Shown: positions 1-11,291, counted from the stretch's first letter. The stretch: 64,000 bases of DNA from Hexactinellida sp. DTS-2022 (GCA_028753945.1 JAPNXP010000012.1:4672501-4736500), one strand, 5' to 3'. Translations and numbers: made by a program. The notes: generated from the letters alone by a model not told the origin.

Positions 1-494
1 GCTGGTCTGCTGGGAGGGCTGGCAGGGACCTCGTCCCCCTGGGTGATAAACTCGTCCAGAGTGCCGTGCACCAACAAGCTGGTCAGGAGGGAGTGTACCC
101 GCTTCGCCTCTTTGAAGGTAGGCCGCCTCGTGTTGACGGGCACCGGCCGCACGCGGGACTCGTCCTTCGCAAACCCGAAGCTCTCCCCCTCTGCGTAGAA
201 GGTCTGCTTGCTGCAGACAGGAATGCGCTTGGAATGTGTCGGCCACAGCTGGTCTGCTGGGAGGGCTGGCAGGGACCTCGTCCCCCTGGGTGATAAACTC
301 GTCCAGAGTGCCGTGCACCAACAAGCTGGTCAGAAGGGAGTGTACTCTCTTCGCCTCTTTGAAGGTAGGCCGCCTCGTGTTGACGGGCACCGGCCGCACG
401 CGGGACTCGTCCTTCGCAAACCCGAAGCTCTCCCCCTCTGCGTAGAAGGTCTGCTTGCTGCAGACAGGAATGCGCATGAATATGACGTCACAGC
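1..494. repeat. 247-bp tandem duplication inside ANKZF1
   Basis: The stretch starting at 1 recurs at 248, with about 226 bp nearly identical in each copy (a handful of substitutions, such as in the segments near 90-105 and 337-352). The period of 247 is not a multiple of three, so the second copy is read in a different frame. It may be a real local duplication or an assembly artefact joining two alleles; the differences show it is not one sequence simply counted twice. Confidence 0.9.
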
Positions 495-1383
495 GGGCGA
501 GCTTGTCGCTCCAGCCACGCAGCAGCTCCTGTATCTCTTTGATAAGAGCCGCCTCGTTGGCCCTACGCATCTGGGCCCCCACGGAGCGAGCGAGACTTGT
601 CTTGTCGTGCGTGGACTGTAGGGTGCCTCCCTTGGCGCGTACCACGTACCGATGGAATGTTTTATGACAGATGACAGATTCCCCGTGGAAGATGGCTCCG
701 GCAAAATGCCCAGCTGACTGCATCAGGACCGCAATACGTGATTTCTCCGACACGAGAGAGATCTGTTCGATCAGCTGATCCACGGTAGCAGGCGTGTGTG
801 CCGGGTGGTGCACCAACTCTCTGTGCACTGAGCACACTGTGTTGTCCGAGCGGCAGAACAGCATGAGTAGGGGCGGGCTCTTAGCGAGGGTGCCACCCTC
901 CGCGTCAGAGGTGTCAGAACCGGAAATGCTAGAAATGTCCTGAGAGAGGAGGAGGCCGAACTCCTGCTCCCCCAGGCGCCCCTTCCCGGCCAGCTGCAGA
1001 CGCAGGTTGTAGCGGTGCCAGTCCTCCCGGTAGTGTCCCAGCATCTCCGGGCGCGAGTCGAAGGTGACGTCACAGAGAGAGCAGGAGAGCGTGTCCAGAC
1101 TGGGAGCTGTCTTGGCAGGGGTGTCAGGGGCCGGGGGCGTAAGGAGGGGGCTTAGCGGGACGAGAGAGTCGAGTTGGGATTCCAATGTGTGTTTGTTGGA
1201 GAGGACATCTCGGAGGAGATGTGTTTCGGAAAGTTTCTGTTGCCCCGACTCTGAAAATACAGAAAGTACTGTGTTAGGTATAGCGAGTGAGTGAGTAGAT
1301 TTAGTGCGAGGTGATATGGAGTTGAGGGTCAGTGGGTTTGTGTTAGAGGGATACTGAATATTGTTTTCAGTTTTCGTAGCCAT
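1..1383 (-). CDS. ANKZF1: ANKZF1/Vms1-type peptidyl-tRNA hydrolase (partial, runs off left edge)
   Basis: Reading the minus strand from the ATG at 1383 gives a frame open to the window edge. It holds a C2H2 finger (CSLCDVTF...HYREDWH, near residues 120-145) and a VLRF1 release-factor-like domain with FHRYVVRAKGGTLQS, MRRANEAAL and TRRPTFKEAKRVHSLL, all recalled from ANKZF1/Vms1. This family cleaves peptidyl-tRNA on stalled 60S ribosomes in ribosome-associated quality control; the Gln in GTLQS lines up with its catalytic Gln. The C-terminal ankyrin and coiled-coil parts lie outside the window. Past about position 248 the frame enters a tandem copy of the preceding segment shifted by one base, so protein beyond that point is doubtful. 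The frame can be missed because it has no stop inside the window. Confidence 0.85.
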   Translation of the reverse strand, partial: MATKTENNIQYPSNTNPLTLNSISPRTKSTHSLAIPNTVLSVFSESGQQKLSETHLLRDVLSNKHTLESQLDSLVPLSPLLTPPAPDTPAKTAPSLDTLSCSLCDVTFDSRPEMLGHYREDWHRYNLRLQLAGKGRLGEQEFGLLLSQDISSISGSDTSDAEGGTLAKSPPLLMLFCRSDNTVCSVHRELVHHPAHTPATVDQLIEQISLVSEKSRIAVLMQSAGHFAGAIFHGESVICHKTFHRYVVRAKGGTLQSTHDKTSLARSVGAQMRRANEAALIKEIQELLRGWSDKLARCDVIFMRIPVCSKQTFYAEGESFGFAKDESRVRPVPVNTRRPTFKEAKRVHSLLTSLLVHGTLDEFITQGDEVPASPPSRPAVADTFQAHSCLQQADLLRRGGELRVCEGRVPRAAGARQHEAAYLQRGEAGTLPPDQLVGARHSGRVYHPGGRGPCQPSQQTS

Positions 1384-2021
1384 TTTGGGAGTTGGGATAA
1401 GTTGAAGAGTTTGAATTGTAGTATATTTATAGGTTAATTAGAGTACCTATTTATAGAACAATCTGGAGATCATTACATCAATAGAAATGCAAAAACACGC
1501 GTGACATGAACCACCAATAGGAGAAATAGACACTATTGCAAACAAGTATGTTGCAGATTGGAGTTGAGTTCAAGTAATGTACAGTTGATAACGAGTAGAA
1601 CAATACTAATATAATACTATTGTTCCATTAATTCGTAGAGACCGAATTGAGTGAAGTAAGTATCTAAAAGTAATACACTTTAATTCAAATGATTTCTAGT
1701 AGATTAGGCTAGACAAGAAAGAAGCAATAGAAGAAAGTCATATTTATTGAGTCAGGGAATCCGAGGCCGTAAGAGACTATATTAATCGGAAATGGATTCA
1801 AATCAGTCCATTTAGCCGGGACCAGGTAAATAGGGGTTCGTTTAAAACGTAATATCTGCTTGATATAACAATACAAGTCATGAATAAATGATGCAAATAA
1901 TTAATAGACTAGTTAAAAAGATATATAAAAACTGTCAAGTCATGTTTCAAGTATGAATTAAAAGAACAAAACTATTTACAAATTAAAAATATTGTAAAAG
2001 CAACAGAAAGTAAAATTATTT
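1384..2021. other. Intergenic: ANKZF1 promoter side and BAIAP3 3' flank
   Basis: AT-rich DNA between two minus-strand genes. No supported gene, RNA or repeat was seen. The right part should contain the 3' UTR of the BAIAP3 gene and the left part the promoter and 5' UTR of ANKZF1. Confidence 0.6.
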
Positions 2022-5000
2022 TCATTTTGAAGTTGTGATAACCTTTGACTGCGCAGACATGAGTCCTCGGATGTACTTCAGGAAGAGGGTAGCCTCTTTA
2101 TCCGCCGACCTGTCTGACAGGATATGCAGTATAGGGGCGTCTGTCGGGAACATAAAGTTGAGTGTGATGGGCTTGGCTTTACCCTGTGTATCTGCGAAAA
2201 GCGTTGAAACGACCGCGATGTTGTTCATGTCCAGGTATACGGAGCCTGCGTACTCGTCCTGAGAGAGTCTGTCCCTGGACCAAAGTGATAGCTGCACAAC
2301 CTTAGAGTTCTCCAAGAGTTTCTTGAGAGTAATGTCAACAGAGAACTCCTCATTGAAGAGAGCAGATAGAGTCTTCCTGTGGTGTTTGGTCTTCAAAGTC
2401 TTCATCTCGCTGAGATCAGGCAGGAGGTTGACAGTAATGTAGGGGTCGCAGGAGCTAGTGAATGAGTCCACTCGCGGGAAATTCTCACCTCGGAGAATCG
2501 ATATGTTAAGGGTGCCCTTGGCTGTTTGGTAGTATACACTGAATGTCAGACACCCATATTTTTGTTGTATATTTATATTCGCTCTCGCTTGATCGCGGTA
2601 ATACTTGTCGATTAGATCTTTGGTGTCCAGACTGTAGAGCTTGAAATAGTTCTGAAGAATCTCAAACTCGAAAGAGTGCATCTGCTGCTCGTTCAGCCCA
2701 TCTCCGTTCCCGTAGAAGAACTGGTACAACACCTCGAGACTCAGATACAGACGTTTGTACTGACCCTCAGCCTTTATCTTGTCGTCCTTGTACATAATTA
2801 ACGTCTTTATAACTCTCAACCAGAGTTCGTTAAGAAGTACTGCGAAGTGCTCTTGCGTGAGAGTGTCGCACGAAGCCTGGATATTGCTTACCATCCATTG
2901 CATTAGCGGATCGATTGCAAGATCAAACTCGATATCGAAATTCTGAATTATAAAATCGTGATAAATCTCACGGAACTGCCCCTCGAAATAGTTCCCCAGC
3001 AATATCAGCATCTTGGACTCCGTATTCTTGACATCCTCGATGGAGTCGTCCAACACTCTCTGAAGCGTGTCCACTGGGGACTGCTCCAGACCCTCGAAAT
3101 CCTTTGAAATGGAGGCCCATTTGAGTCTGGAGGGGATCTCCTTCAGATGGTACTGAGTCAGATACACGTTGTTCAGCAGCAAGCAGGCATTTTCGTCGAT
3201 TGTGAATCTCTTCTTCGTAACAATTTCCCCCTTGATATTCTCCTCCAGTTTCTTTAACAAAAGCAGTGCAAAGTACTTGGCTATGTCTCCCCCAACGATG
3301 GTGAGCTTAATAACAAAGTTGAATGTGTCCTCGCTCACTGGCCACTGCAGCCGCTCGTAGAACTGGTAGCACTGCTCGAAGCTCAGGGCGGTGTCAACTG
3401 CTGATGACGTCACCTTCACGTTACTGTGCGTGTCGTACACTTGTCCTGAGTCGTAAGTGACCACCCGCTCGAGACAAGCCGTCGCGATGGATCTGGTGAC
3501 TTCCATCCACGTGAGGACGCACGGTTTGAACCACACGTAGAGTTGCTGCAGACACAAGCCTTCCTCGGGAATGTGTTTAGCGTAGACACTGAAGTTGAGG
3601 ACGTCTCGCACGCCCTGGTAGAGACGGAATATGACCAGAGCTCCTTTGGATTTCTCCATTATTTCATTTTCAAGGTTTTTCTCTTCTTTCCCTAACACTA
3701 GGAAATGCTCCTTCACATCGAAGGTTCTGAAGAATTCCTTTATTTCCTTTGCCAGGAACGCTTCCAGTCTGTAGTAAACTAAATCGAAGTATACGACTCC
3801 AACCTTCTTGAACGGCTTCTGGTAGCCCGCCCAGCTGTTCGCCAGGTACTGAGCAGCTGAGCAGCACACGTCCGAGAGGGTGGCGGCCTGGTCGAGCTCG
3901 GGGTTGGTGGGGGAGAGGGGCTGCGCTTTCGCGAATTCCAAGTCTATCCAAGTGTCGATATCCTTGAGAATCTTCTCCTTTAGGATATCGCTTAGCAGCA
4001 GATCTTCTGGCAGCCTGCGCGTGAACTGCAGGAACTTGAACACCTGCGTGAGGGACTTGAGAACAGCTGAGAGCTGGGATATCGATCTGGGGCAGTTGTT
4101 GGGAAACACATTGCTAGTTTTCTCCAACAGCTGCAGCTCGTGTTTGTAGATGGAGTAGAAGTGCTCTGATATATTTTGCACGGATTTCATAGGAATGATC
4201 TCTATCTGCTGCTGCCACAAAGAGGACAGTATTAGGGTAGTCATGCACAGCTCATCGCGCACATAGGTGTACTTGGTGATATATTTCGCGAGCAGAGGCA
4301 GTCTCACTACAGTGGACTCGAATTCGCTCATAACGAGCAGCTCCTGCATGGCGTGGGAGGCGGAGAGATAGGGCTCGGGCAGCCGCCCGTTCAAGAAGGG
4401 GTTGTTCATCTGCGTGCAGTGCCGCGCCGCCTCCAGGAGGAAGGTCTCCAGCAGCCCCGGCCCCTGGCGGCCCTCCTTGTACGCCCGGAAGAGAGAGTCC
4501 TCTAGACGCACGTGCGTCTGGACTGTGAGGTGGATTTTGCCGCGGTAGCTCTTGCCGGAGTGAGACCTGAGTTCGTACCAGGTGCTGCAGGGCGAAGAGG
4601 TGTCAAAAGTAGCGAAATCCACAAAACACCGCCCCATAAAGTCGTCCTGTCCGGAAGACAAGTGGTCCTTAACTTTAGCCTTGAGTCCTTTCCTAGCTGT
4701 CCTGGACACAAACCTCTCTATCTCTTCGTCAGAGTCCCACACCTCGACCAGCAGCAGCTCGTCCGCTCTCACCTCAAACTCGAACCCCTCCTTCCAGACG
4801 GGCTCCAGGGTCCGGGGCACCACCTGGCTGCTCTGCGCCAGAGAGCCCCTCGGGAGCAGCTCTGCCATCTTTCCTCTCGGATTCCGCGCCACCGCGTCCC
4901 GACTCACCAGCCCGAGGCGGCAGTAGGGGTCCGCCTTTCCATTCGCGTCCGAGACGGGCAGCTCGGAGCCGGCCTCCAGGGAGATGGAAAGGGTGCGGTT

Positions 5001-5823
5001 AAAGAGACACTCCGCGTCCGCGTCCCGCCTCCAGGCCACCGCCTCCTCCTCTCGGATCTCCAGCATGCTCTCCACTGCTCTTATGCAGACCGAGTCCTCG
5101 ATCTGTTGGAAGCGAATAATAATAATATGTTGTGTTGTTACAGTAGACCCCCCCCCTCAAAATGTGTTCGCCTTATCCGGAATTCATATTATAAACCAAT
5201 ATCCTTTGTATTGAAAAGGCTTGAAGGGGACTGAAATAGTATTCGTATTAACCGTAATTTCGTATTAACCGTACTAACGAGGTTCTACTGTAATTACTAA
5301 TTAATTTATTAATTTCATTAATTAGCTAATAACTTACATTGCTGTTAATTGTATTGACAGGCTCTTTGCCATTGGGTTTCTTGTAGCTAGACCTGTACAG
5401 AGCTTGTAAGAGCATCTTATGGATCAGCTGTTTATCTTTGTTGCTCAGCAAACACCCTTCCAACTCCCCTGGAGCTCCGGACATGTGAATATGAATGGAG
5501 TTATCAAGCAACTGATCCTCAGAACTTGTGACTAGTTTAGCTGCCTCCTCAAAGTAGTTGTTTGTCTGTGAGAACATGTCCGGTATGCTTAAGAGACCCA
5601 ATGGTGTACCGCTTGATCCCTCCTTCGTTATGTCCTTGTTGCGCTTGTTGGGGTCCTGGAATCTCGATAGGACATCTTTGATTTTTAGACTCGTCTTTGA
5701 GAAAGATATTTGGCTGCTGGGATTCTTCCATCTCTGTCCATACGATTTTAGATCTTCCTGCTTCTCCGACATTTTGCTAGGCCTGGGGAGAATCTTGGAA
5801 CAAGTCCGTTTGATATAATACAT
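2022..5823 (-). CDS. BAIAP3: BAIAP3/Munc13-4-type C2-MUN-C2 exocytosis factor
   Basis: Two exons on the minus strand: 5823-5338 (donor AAT/GTAAGT) and 5102-2022 (acceptor TTCCAACAG), joined in phase 0 to give about 1188 residues, close to the 1187 I recall for human BAIAP3. A first C2 domain lies near residues 195-360, with intact calcium loops (SDANGKADPY and VWDSDEE). A long helical MUN/Munc13-homology region follows, then a second C2 near 1040-1170. The family primes dense-core and secretory vesicle fusion by acting on SNAREs at the plasma membrane. In the second C2 the usual WDxD loop reads WSRD, so one calcium-binding Asp is replaced. UNC13D is the alternative paralogue. The 235-bp intron carries a MITE. 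Confidence 0.88.
5141..5290. mobile_element. pogo/Tc1-type MITE in BAIAP3 intron
   Basis: A 150-bp non-coding element bounded by TA on each side. It begins CAGTAGACC and ends GGTTCTACTG. The inside has the 'TTATCCGGAAT' and 'CGTATTAACCG' strings shared with copies near 22.9, 25.3 and 60.5 kb. Termini starting CAGT with a TA target duplication are typical of pogo/Tigger and other Tc1-mariner relatives. Confidence 0.75.
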
Positions 5824-6359
5824 TGTGTTAGATTAATATATATGAGTATAATTCCGTTTATATAATTATCATTCGGTCAGTATTTATACTTAATATTACT
5901 TTCTTACTCAAAAGTGCAAATCATTAAGTAATGCTGAAAATCCAATAATTATTAAATATAAACAACGTTTAAGGTCACACTTTTCTTAAATCATTAAATA
6001 TGACATTGGAAAAATCCTATTTTAATCTCAAATGGTTCGAAATATTTCCCGGATTGTTAGCTAATATTACCTCGAGAAACTTACTACAAAATAGTTGAGG
6101 AAATTACAGAAATATGAGAAAAGATTTAAGAATATTAATTAAGCCATTATTTAATCACTACTCAGTAATCACCATGATGATATATAACAACATGCTGACA
6201 AGTATTTTGTCATAACTATTATGTAATACCGTATTTAAATTTTATACGTAACATATGTGTGCAAATTGATATTTCAATATATTTTTAAGATACACGTGTA
6301 GGGATACAATCCTCTGGGAAGAGGCAAAACGAGTTCACGTACTTGCACAAAATAAATCA
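5824..6359. other. AT-rich intergenic, no gene seen
   Basis: The spacer between the BAIAP3 5' end and the CEP120 3' end. Short ORFs only. It must contain the BAIAP3 promoter on its left side. Confidence 0.6.
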
Positions 6360-9179
6360 TTACTTGTTAGCATTTAAGGCCGCGTTAATGTTCTCATCTA
6401 GCCGCACGATGGTGGGATCATCTCTCGAGTAGACCCCGGTCTGCAGCAAGATGTTCCTCTGCTCCACCCACCGAGCTATCTTGGCTTCCAGCTCGTTCTT
6501 AACGGGACCTCCTCTCATTGACCCGCTAAGACTGAGCGTGTCCATGGTCCTGGCCTGCTCCTCTTTGTCAGCTACGAAGCTCCCTCTCGACCCCACTGCG
6601 GTTGCCTGCAGCTGTTCCAGCTCCTGCTTGGTCCGCTGCAGCTCCCCCTGTGTGTCCTCTCGCTGCATGTACGCGTGTCTCAGCTGCTCCAGTTCCTGTT
6701 GCTCCTGCTTCAGCTTAGCCTGGCTCACCGCGTACTCCTGCTGCCGCATCTTCGCCAGCTCCTGGAGAGCCCGTCCCCACTGCTGTCGGTACTGCTGCTT
6801 GGCCTGCAGCGCCTGCGACAGCTGTTGCTCCAGTTTCCCCTTCTCGGCCTCGGACACTGTCAGCTCCGCTTGCAGCTTAGCTTCCGGCTTGGTGCGGCTC
6901 TCCTCCATAACCCGCTGGAGCTCGCTGTCCCGCTGCTTCAGGCGGCGGTCCGCCTCTTCCAGACGCTCCTGCAGAGTCTTTATCTTCTCCTCGCTGAGCA
7001 CCAGTCGGCCCCTCTCAATGGACAGCTTCTGTTCGCACTCGGCAGTCACCTCGCGTCTGAGACTGCCCCTCTCGCCCTCCCACCGCTCCAGCTGCAGCGA
7101 GAGGCTCTGCTCCCTCCGCTGCAGCTCCTGCTCCCGCAGGTCCAGCTCGCCGCCCCTCTCCCGCACCTCCTGTAGCCCGCTGCGCAGCTCGCTCTGCAGC
7201 TCTTCGTACTGACGGGACTTGCTCTCCAGGTCCTCCCGCTGTCCCGTCTCCTGGCGACTCCACTCCTGCGCGAGTCGCTCCAGCAGCTCCGCCTCCTTGC
7301 TCCTCAGCCTGTCTCGGAACTCCGTCTCCTCCCTCTCCTTCCAGATCTCCAGCTGCAGCGCCTCGCGGTACTCAGAGGAGGCCAGCGCCCGCTCCAGGGG
7401 GGCGGGCCGGGGGGCCTGCTGCACCTGGGGAGCCTGAACTGGCTCAGCTGTTGGTTGTACGGTCGGGGGGAGCGGCTGTGCGGTCTGATGGTCCGGCGTG
7501 AGGTGCGGAGAGGTGTCAGTGTTCGCAGGAGCGAGTGAGAGGTTAATCTGCAGCTCCGCGAGTGTCCCGGCGCGGGAGAGGAGCGGAGAGCTCATGGAGT
7601 GCGAGAAAGCGCGAGGGGAGACTGCGTGCGAGAAGACGGAGGAGAGCAGCACCGTGGAGGTGGCGACGGGCTGCGACTGGGAGTAGAGCTGGATCTGCAG
7701 AGGCTCGGTCTGCGTGTGCTCCATGAGCAGCGATAGGGGAGAGCTGAGGTCGAACATACAGCAGGAACTATGGATGCGCTGCGGCTGGGAGAGAGGCAGC
7801 GAGGCAGGGAGCGGGATCTCGATCGGGTGCGTGAGAGAGAAGAACGGATAGAGGTAGTGCAGGGAGTAGGAGCCCTCGGGGGGCAGGGAATGGTTTGTGA
7901 TGGTGGGAATGTCGATAGTGAAGCAGAACGTCAAACTATCCTCTGGGGCAGGCGGGGCAGGAGGGAGAGGTACGGGGTTGATGACGTCAGGGGACTGCAG
8001 GAGGGGAGAGGGGGGGTCGGGGGGCGCCAGGTGCAAGCCGTCGAGGTCCGGGAAGGGAGGGGGCGGGGCGACGAAGGCCTCTGTCTCGTTTTCCCGAGCG
8101 GCGAGAGGCTGCTCCGGAGAGGAGTCGATCCGCAGGGAGGCGGACACGCTGAGACTGATCAGCTGTTCGTTGAGAGCCGTGCTCTCCGCCTGGCGGGGCA
8201 GCAGACGGATGTGCTTCTCTATGTGGGTGGGGAGGGCCTCGTGCGGCCGGAAGAGACTCGCCGAGAGCTCCAGCAGAGGCATCTCTCCGCTGGCGATCGC
8301 GTGCTCCTCGGAGAAGAGAGTGAGAGACACGGGGCTGTGTCCGGTGAGCACTAGGTGTAAACTTTCGCGAGAGGAGAATATCCTCATGGTGATCCGCTCC
8401 GGCTTGAAGGTAGTGGAGGCAGCGGAGGAGAGCTCTGCCCGCTGGTCGGTGCGCTCGCTCTCGGCGCCCAGAGTTAGGGAGAAGGTCTCGGACTGGATCT
8501 GGGACCCGAGCAGCGAGTACACCAGTCGGAGAGTGGCGTCCGAGTGGGAGGAGCCGTAGGCGGGGTAGTTCTCAGGGCTCAGCACAGACTGGATTGTGAA
8601 GGTCAGCGCGAAGAGCAGCCTCTGCAGCTCTGCGGTCTGCTCCTCCTCCACGATAAAGTAGCCGTGCTTCGGGTCGAGGGTCATTCTCGGGAGGCCGGGG
8701 CGCGGGGGGGGCGAGGCGGGGGAGGGATCGGGTCGGTCGAGGAGAGAGGGGGCGGGGGCCCCGTCGGCGGCGGCGGCGGGCTCTTGCGTGAGGATAACGA
8801 ATATCTCGGGCTTGAGTCGGGGGTAGGACACGTTCAGGAGTCGCACCCAGTGCCCCTTGGCGGGCCGCTGCTGCGCTGTCCGCAGGTCCAGCAGCAGGTA
8901 CCCCACCTGCTCCCGGGCCTTGGAGCGGTTGTCCAGCGCGCAGAGGACCAGTTTGAGGGGCGTGCGGTGCAGGCGGTGCTGCTGCAGCTGCTTCTGGGAG
9001 ATCTCCCAGCAGAGCTCCGTGTTCACGTGGGGAGAGGTCAGGTGGGGGACTGGGTCCGTGGAGAGAGACTTGCCAGAGAAGTTACTCTCCACGACCAAGC
9101 AGTGTCCCGGTCTAGCCGGGAAGTAGCGCCCCTCTGAGATCCCCACCACCAGCAGCTGGAGCTTCTCCTCTCCGGCCAT
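6360..9179 (-). CDS. CEP120: CEP120 centriole elongation protein
   Basis: A single uninterrupted frame of 939 residues from the ATG at 9179; human CEP120 is about 986. The N-terminal C2-like domain matches CEP120 closely (LLVVGISEGRYFP, the LDLRTAQ motif, HRLHRTPLKL). A proline-rich middle and a second C2-like region follow, then a coiled coil over roughly the last 280 residues, ending in VEQRNILLQTGVYSRDD, the family's conserved tail. CEP120 promotes centriole growth and ciliogenesis. The frame is open upstream to an ATG at 9287, but the extra 36 residues do not resemble the family, so I place the start at MAGEEK. The absence of any intron is unusual for an animal CEP120. Confidence 0.92.
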   Translation of the reverse strand: MAGEEKLQLLVVGISEGRYFPARPGHCLVVESNFSGKSLSTDPVPHLTSPHVNTELCWEISQKQLQQHRLHRTPLKLVLCALDNRSKAREQVGYLLLDLRTAQQRPAKGHWVRLLNVSYPRLKPEIFVILTQEPAAAADGAPAPSLLDRPDPSPASPPPRPGLPRMTLDPKHGYFIVEEEQTAELQRLLFALTFTIQSVLSPENYPAYGSSHSDATLRLVYSLLGSQIQSETFSLTLGAESERTDQRAELSSAASTTFKPERITMRIFSSRESLHLVLTGHSPVSLTLFSEEHAIASGEMPLLELSASLFRPHEALPTHIEKHIRLLPRQAESTALNEQLISLSVSASLRIDSSPEQPLAARENETEAFVAPPPPFPDLDGLHLAPPDPPSPLLQSPDVINPVPLPPAPPAPEDSLTFCFTIDIPTITNHSLPPEGSYSLHYLYPFFSLTHPIEIPLPASLPLSQPQRIHSSCCMFDLSSPLSLLMEHTQTEPLQIQLYSQSQPVATSTVLLSSVFSHAVSPRAFSHSMSSPLLSRAGTLAELQINLSLAPANTDTSPHLTPDHQTAQPLPPTVQPTAEPVQAPQVQQAPRPAPLERALASSEYREALQLEIWKEREETEFRDRLRSKEAELLERLAQEWSRQETGQREDLESKSRQYEELQSELRSGLQEVRERGGELDLREQELQRREQSLSLQLERWEGERGSLRREVTAECEQKLSIERGRLVLSEEKIKTLQERLEEADRRLKQRDSELQRVMEESRTKPEAKLQAELTVSEAEKGKLEQQLSQALQAKQQYRQQWGRALQELAKMRQQEYAVSQAKLKQEQQELEQLRHAYMQREDTQGELQRTKQELEQLQATAVGSRGSFVADKEEQARTMDTLSLSGSMRGGPVKNELEAKIARWVEQRNILLQTGVYSRDDPTIVRLDENINAALNANK

Positions 9180-9232
9180 CTCACAAGTGATACTAATCAG
9201 TTGCGAACGATTCAATATGCATGGCATGTAAG

Positions 9233-9421
9233 GATGAGGAGAACCGACAGATGTGTCGCAACATGATTGGTGCTGGTAATAACTCATCCGGGATTAGGTA
9301 TGGTAGCCATAACTTGCGCATAGATTTTGTGGCAACAGATTGGTATACATGGCACATGCGCAGTAGTTTTGTGCTCATATGTCTAGTGGTGTGCATGCGC
9401 AATTGATTGGTGCGCATGTGC
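9233..9421. promoter_or_regulatory. Cluster of NRF1-like motifs upstream of CEP120
   Basis: Three 11-mers at 9352-9362, 9391-9401 and 9411-9421 each match TGCGCATGCGC on one strand with one mismatch, and a fourth GCGCA half lies near 9316. NRF1 sites are common in CpG-rich housekeeping promoters. The segment also has loosely repeated text (ATTGGTGCGCATGTGCAAT-like), so the motifs may reflect a degenerate repeat rather than regulation. Confidence 0.35.
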
Positions 9422-9489
9422 AATAAATTTGTTTGCGTCGCAACCAAGGGTTTTATCTAGGATTTTCTTTTCCGGTGTAAGCGCGCTTT

Positions 9490-9628
9490 GGGGACCCTAG
9501 CGTTTTAGGGGCCCTGTCCCTAAAGCCCTAGCGTTTTAGAGACCCCGTCCCATATCGCAGTATTTTAAAGCCCAGGGGCCCCAAAACGCTAGAGATTTAT
9601 GGACAGGACCCTAAACGCTGGAGTCCCC
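9490..9628. repeat. Imperfect fold-back repeat
   Basis: The left arm (9490-9545, with two TAGCGTTTTAG blocks) and right arm (9575-9628, with AAAACGCTAG and CTAAACGCTGG) are inverted copies over about 54 bp with scattered mismatches. It could be a small MITE or a decayed one; no clear target duplication was found. The rest of 9629-10064 shows no gene. Confidence 0.6.
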
Positions 9629-10064
9629 ATAACGTCATTATACCTACACTTTTTTTATTGAACACCCTAAAGGCGTCAGCCATAATACATAATCGGTATA
9701 ATTCAATGACGAGGCATTATTTGAAGGAGGTAAATGTACGGTACCCAAAGAGGGATTTATCCAGGAATTTATATGGCCAAAAAATCTTGTTAGAGACCTG
9801 GCACCAAATTAATGAATTATAAAAAACTGCAACTAACAACAGAGTTGTGTCTCCAGACTCCAGTTGTGGGACTTTCTGCTCGTGAGAGAACTCTGTACCA
9901 TCAAAACAGATATTCTTTCACAGAATCGGCTTATTATAGCCACAAATGTTGTCAGAGTATATTCTGTTACAAACGAGACTATAAGTAAATGCTACTGTCT
10001 GCTCACACAATTATACACACAGCAACCTAACAGTATACACAACTAACCGAACTACAGAGCACAA

Positions 10065-11291
10065 ATGGCAGAACGGTACCCACAAGTTCCCCTCCCCACG
10101 GACCCGATCGAGGCTCGCATTCACGCGAAGTTCGATCAGCTGATCGTATGTCTCAACTGCAGACAAGAACAGTTGATCGCTGAGCACAGAGAGAGACAGG
10201 AGGAGAGACGCCGCGACTACAACTCGCGTTCGGACGGTAAAGAGCTGGCCAACACGAGAGTTAATCTCCAAACCAAATGAAGGAGAACCTGCTCCACTCC
10301 ATGCGGGAGATTTTGGTTAAAGAGATCGAGACTCGGATGGGACAGCTGGAGGTGGCGGAGAGAGAAGTGGAGGTGTTGTTTGAGTGCCACACTCAACAGC
10401 TGGAGAAGACCATCTCTGCACTGGGATAGCTGGCAGAGAGGGAGATAGTTCCAGTTCCAAACTACCCCGCACTCCTACAACCTCGGATCTCAGTCGGGAA
10501 GAGAGGAACAGGTCTGCGAGAACTCGTCTGGTCTAATGGTATAGCTTTTGATGAGCAAACTCAGCAAATCTACGTAACGAACGGACGTTTATTTTCATAC
10601 AATAATTGTATTTAATGTATTCTCTGTTACCGGAGAACACATTAATGCATTCTGTAAGGGACAATTTGTGCGGCCAGAAAGCATAGCCATGAATGGGGAT
10701 GAGGTGTATGTGAGCGACTCATTATTACATTCCATACTCCACTATAAGTTGCCAGGTTTCCAGTTAATAGCTAAGGCAAGAAAGGAACTGGTAACGGAGA
10801 GTTCGAATTTCCTCGACAACTCACAATAGCGCCTAGCGGGTCTGTTTTTGTAGCAGATACATAACAGACTGAGAGTCGTAGTGATGACCCGTAAACTCAA
10901 ATTCCAACTGTCCATCTCGCATGCCAGCATGAAACGACCAGGTGACGTCAAACTCCTGGGGAATGCGGTGTTTGTTCTCAGCTCTAGTGACAACCCGTGT
11001 CTCCATGTATTCTCACAATCTGGTGAGAAACTCCGCTCCCTCATAACACGTGGCACATTAAGAAACGAACAAGTTAGAGTAGGATACTTCTTCTGTTTCG
11101 ACAAACAACAGAATATCTTCATTAGCGACTATGAAGCTAGATCCATTAAAGTATTCTCTCGAGAAGGATCTCTGCTACACACACTGGGATATACGCAGGA
11201 GGAAGAAAGGAGAATAAAGCCCAGTGGAATAGCAAACACGATTATTTGTGCTTCTATTGGTACTAAGTTTGGTCTGCATATTTTCTATTAA
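10065..11291 (+). pseudogene. Decayed TRIM/NHL-repeat-type gene
   Basis: Successive frames on the plus strand form one decayed protein. An acidic/basic coiled-coil start (MAERYPQVPLPTDPIEARI...) is followed by MKENLLHSMREILVKEIETR at 10277 and then NHL beta-propeller blades such as SNGIAFDEQTQQIYVTNG, RPESIAMNGDEVYVSD, PSGSVFVADT and QQNIFISDYEARSIKVFS. The layout resembles TRIM-NHL proteins without a visible RING. At least one in-frame stop (TAG at 10427-10429) and several frame changes break it; the longest intact piece is 10881-11291. No intron signals explain the breaks. It is probably a dead duplicate of a host gene, though short introns or base errors cannot be excluded. Confidence 0.65.

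Noticed and set aside
6451-9137. Several long plus-strand frames opposite CEP120
   Set aside because: They are Ser/Cys/Leu-rich shadows of the GC-rich coding strand and show no domain.
9180-9287. 36-residue N-terminal extension of CEP120 from the ATG at 9287
   Set aside because: It lies in the CpG-rich upstream repeat and does not resemble the family, whose N-terminus fits the ATG at 9179.
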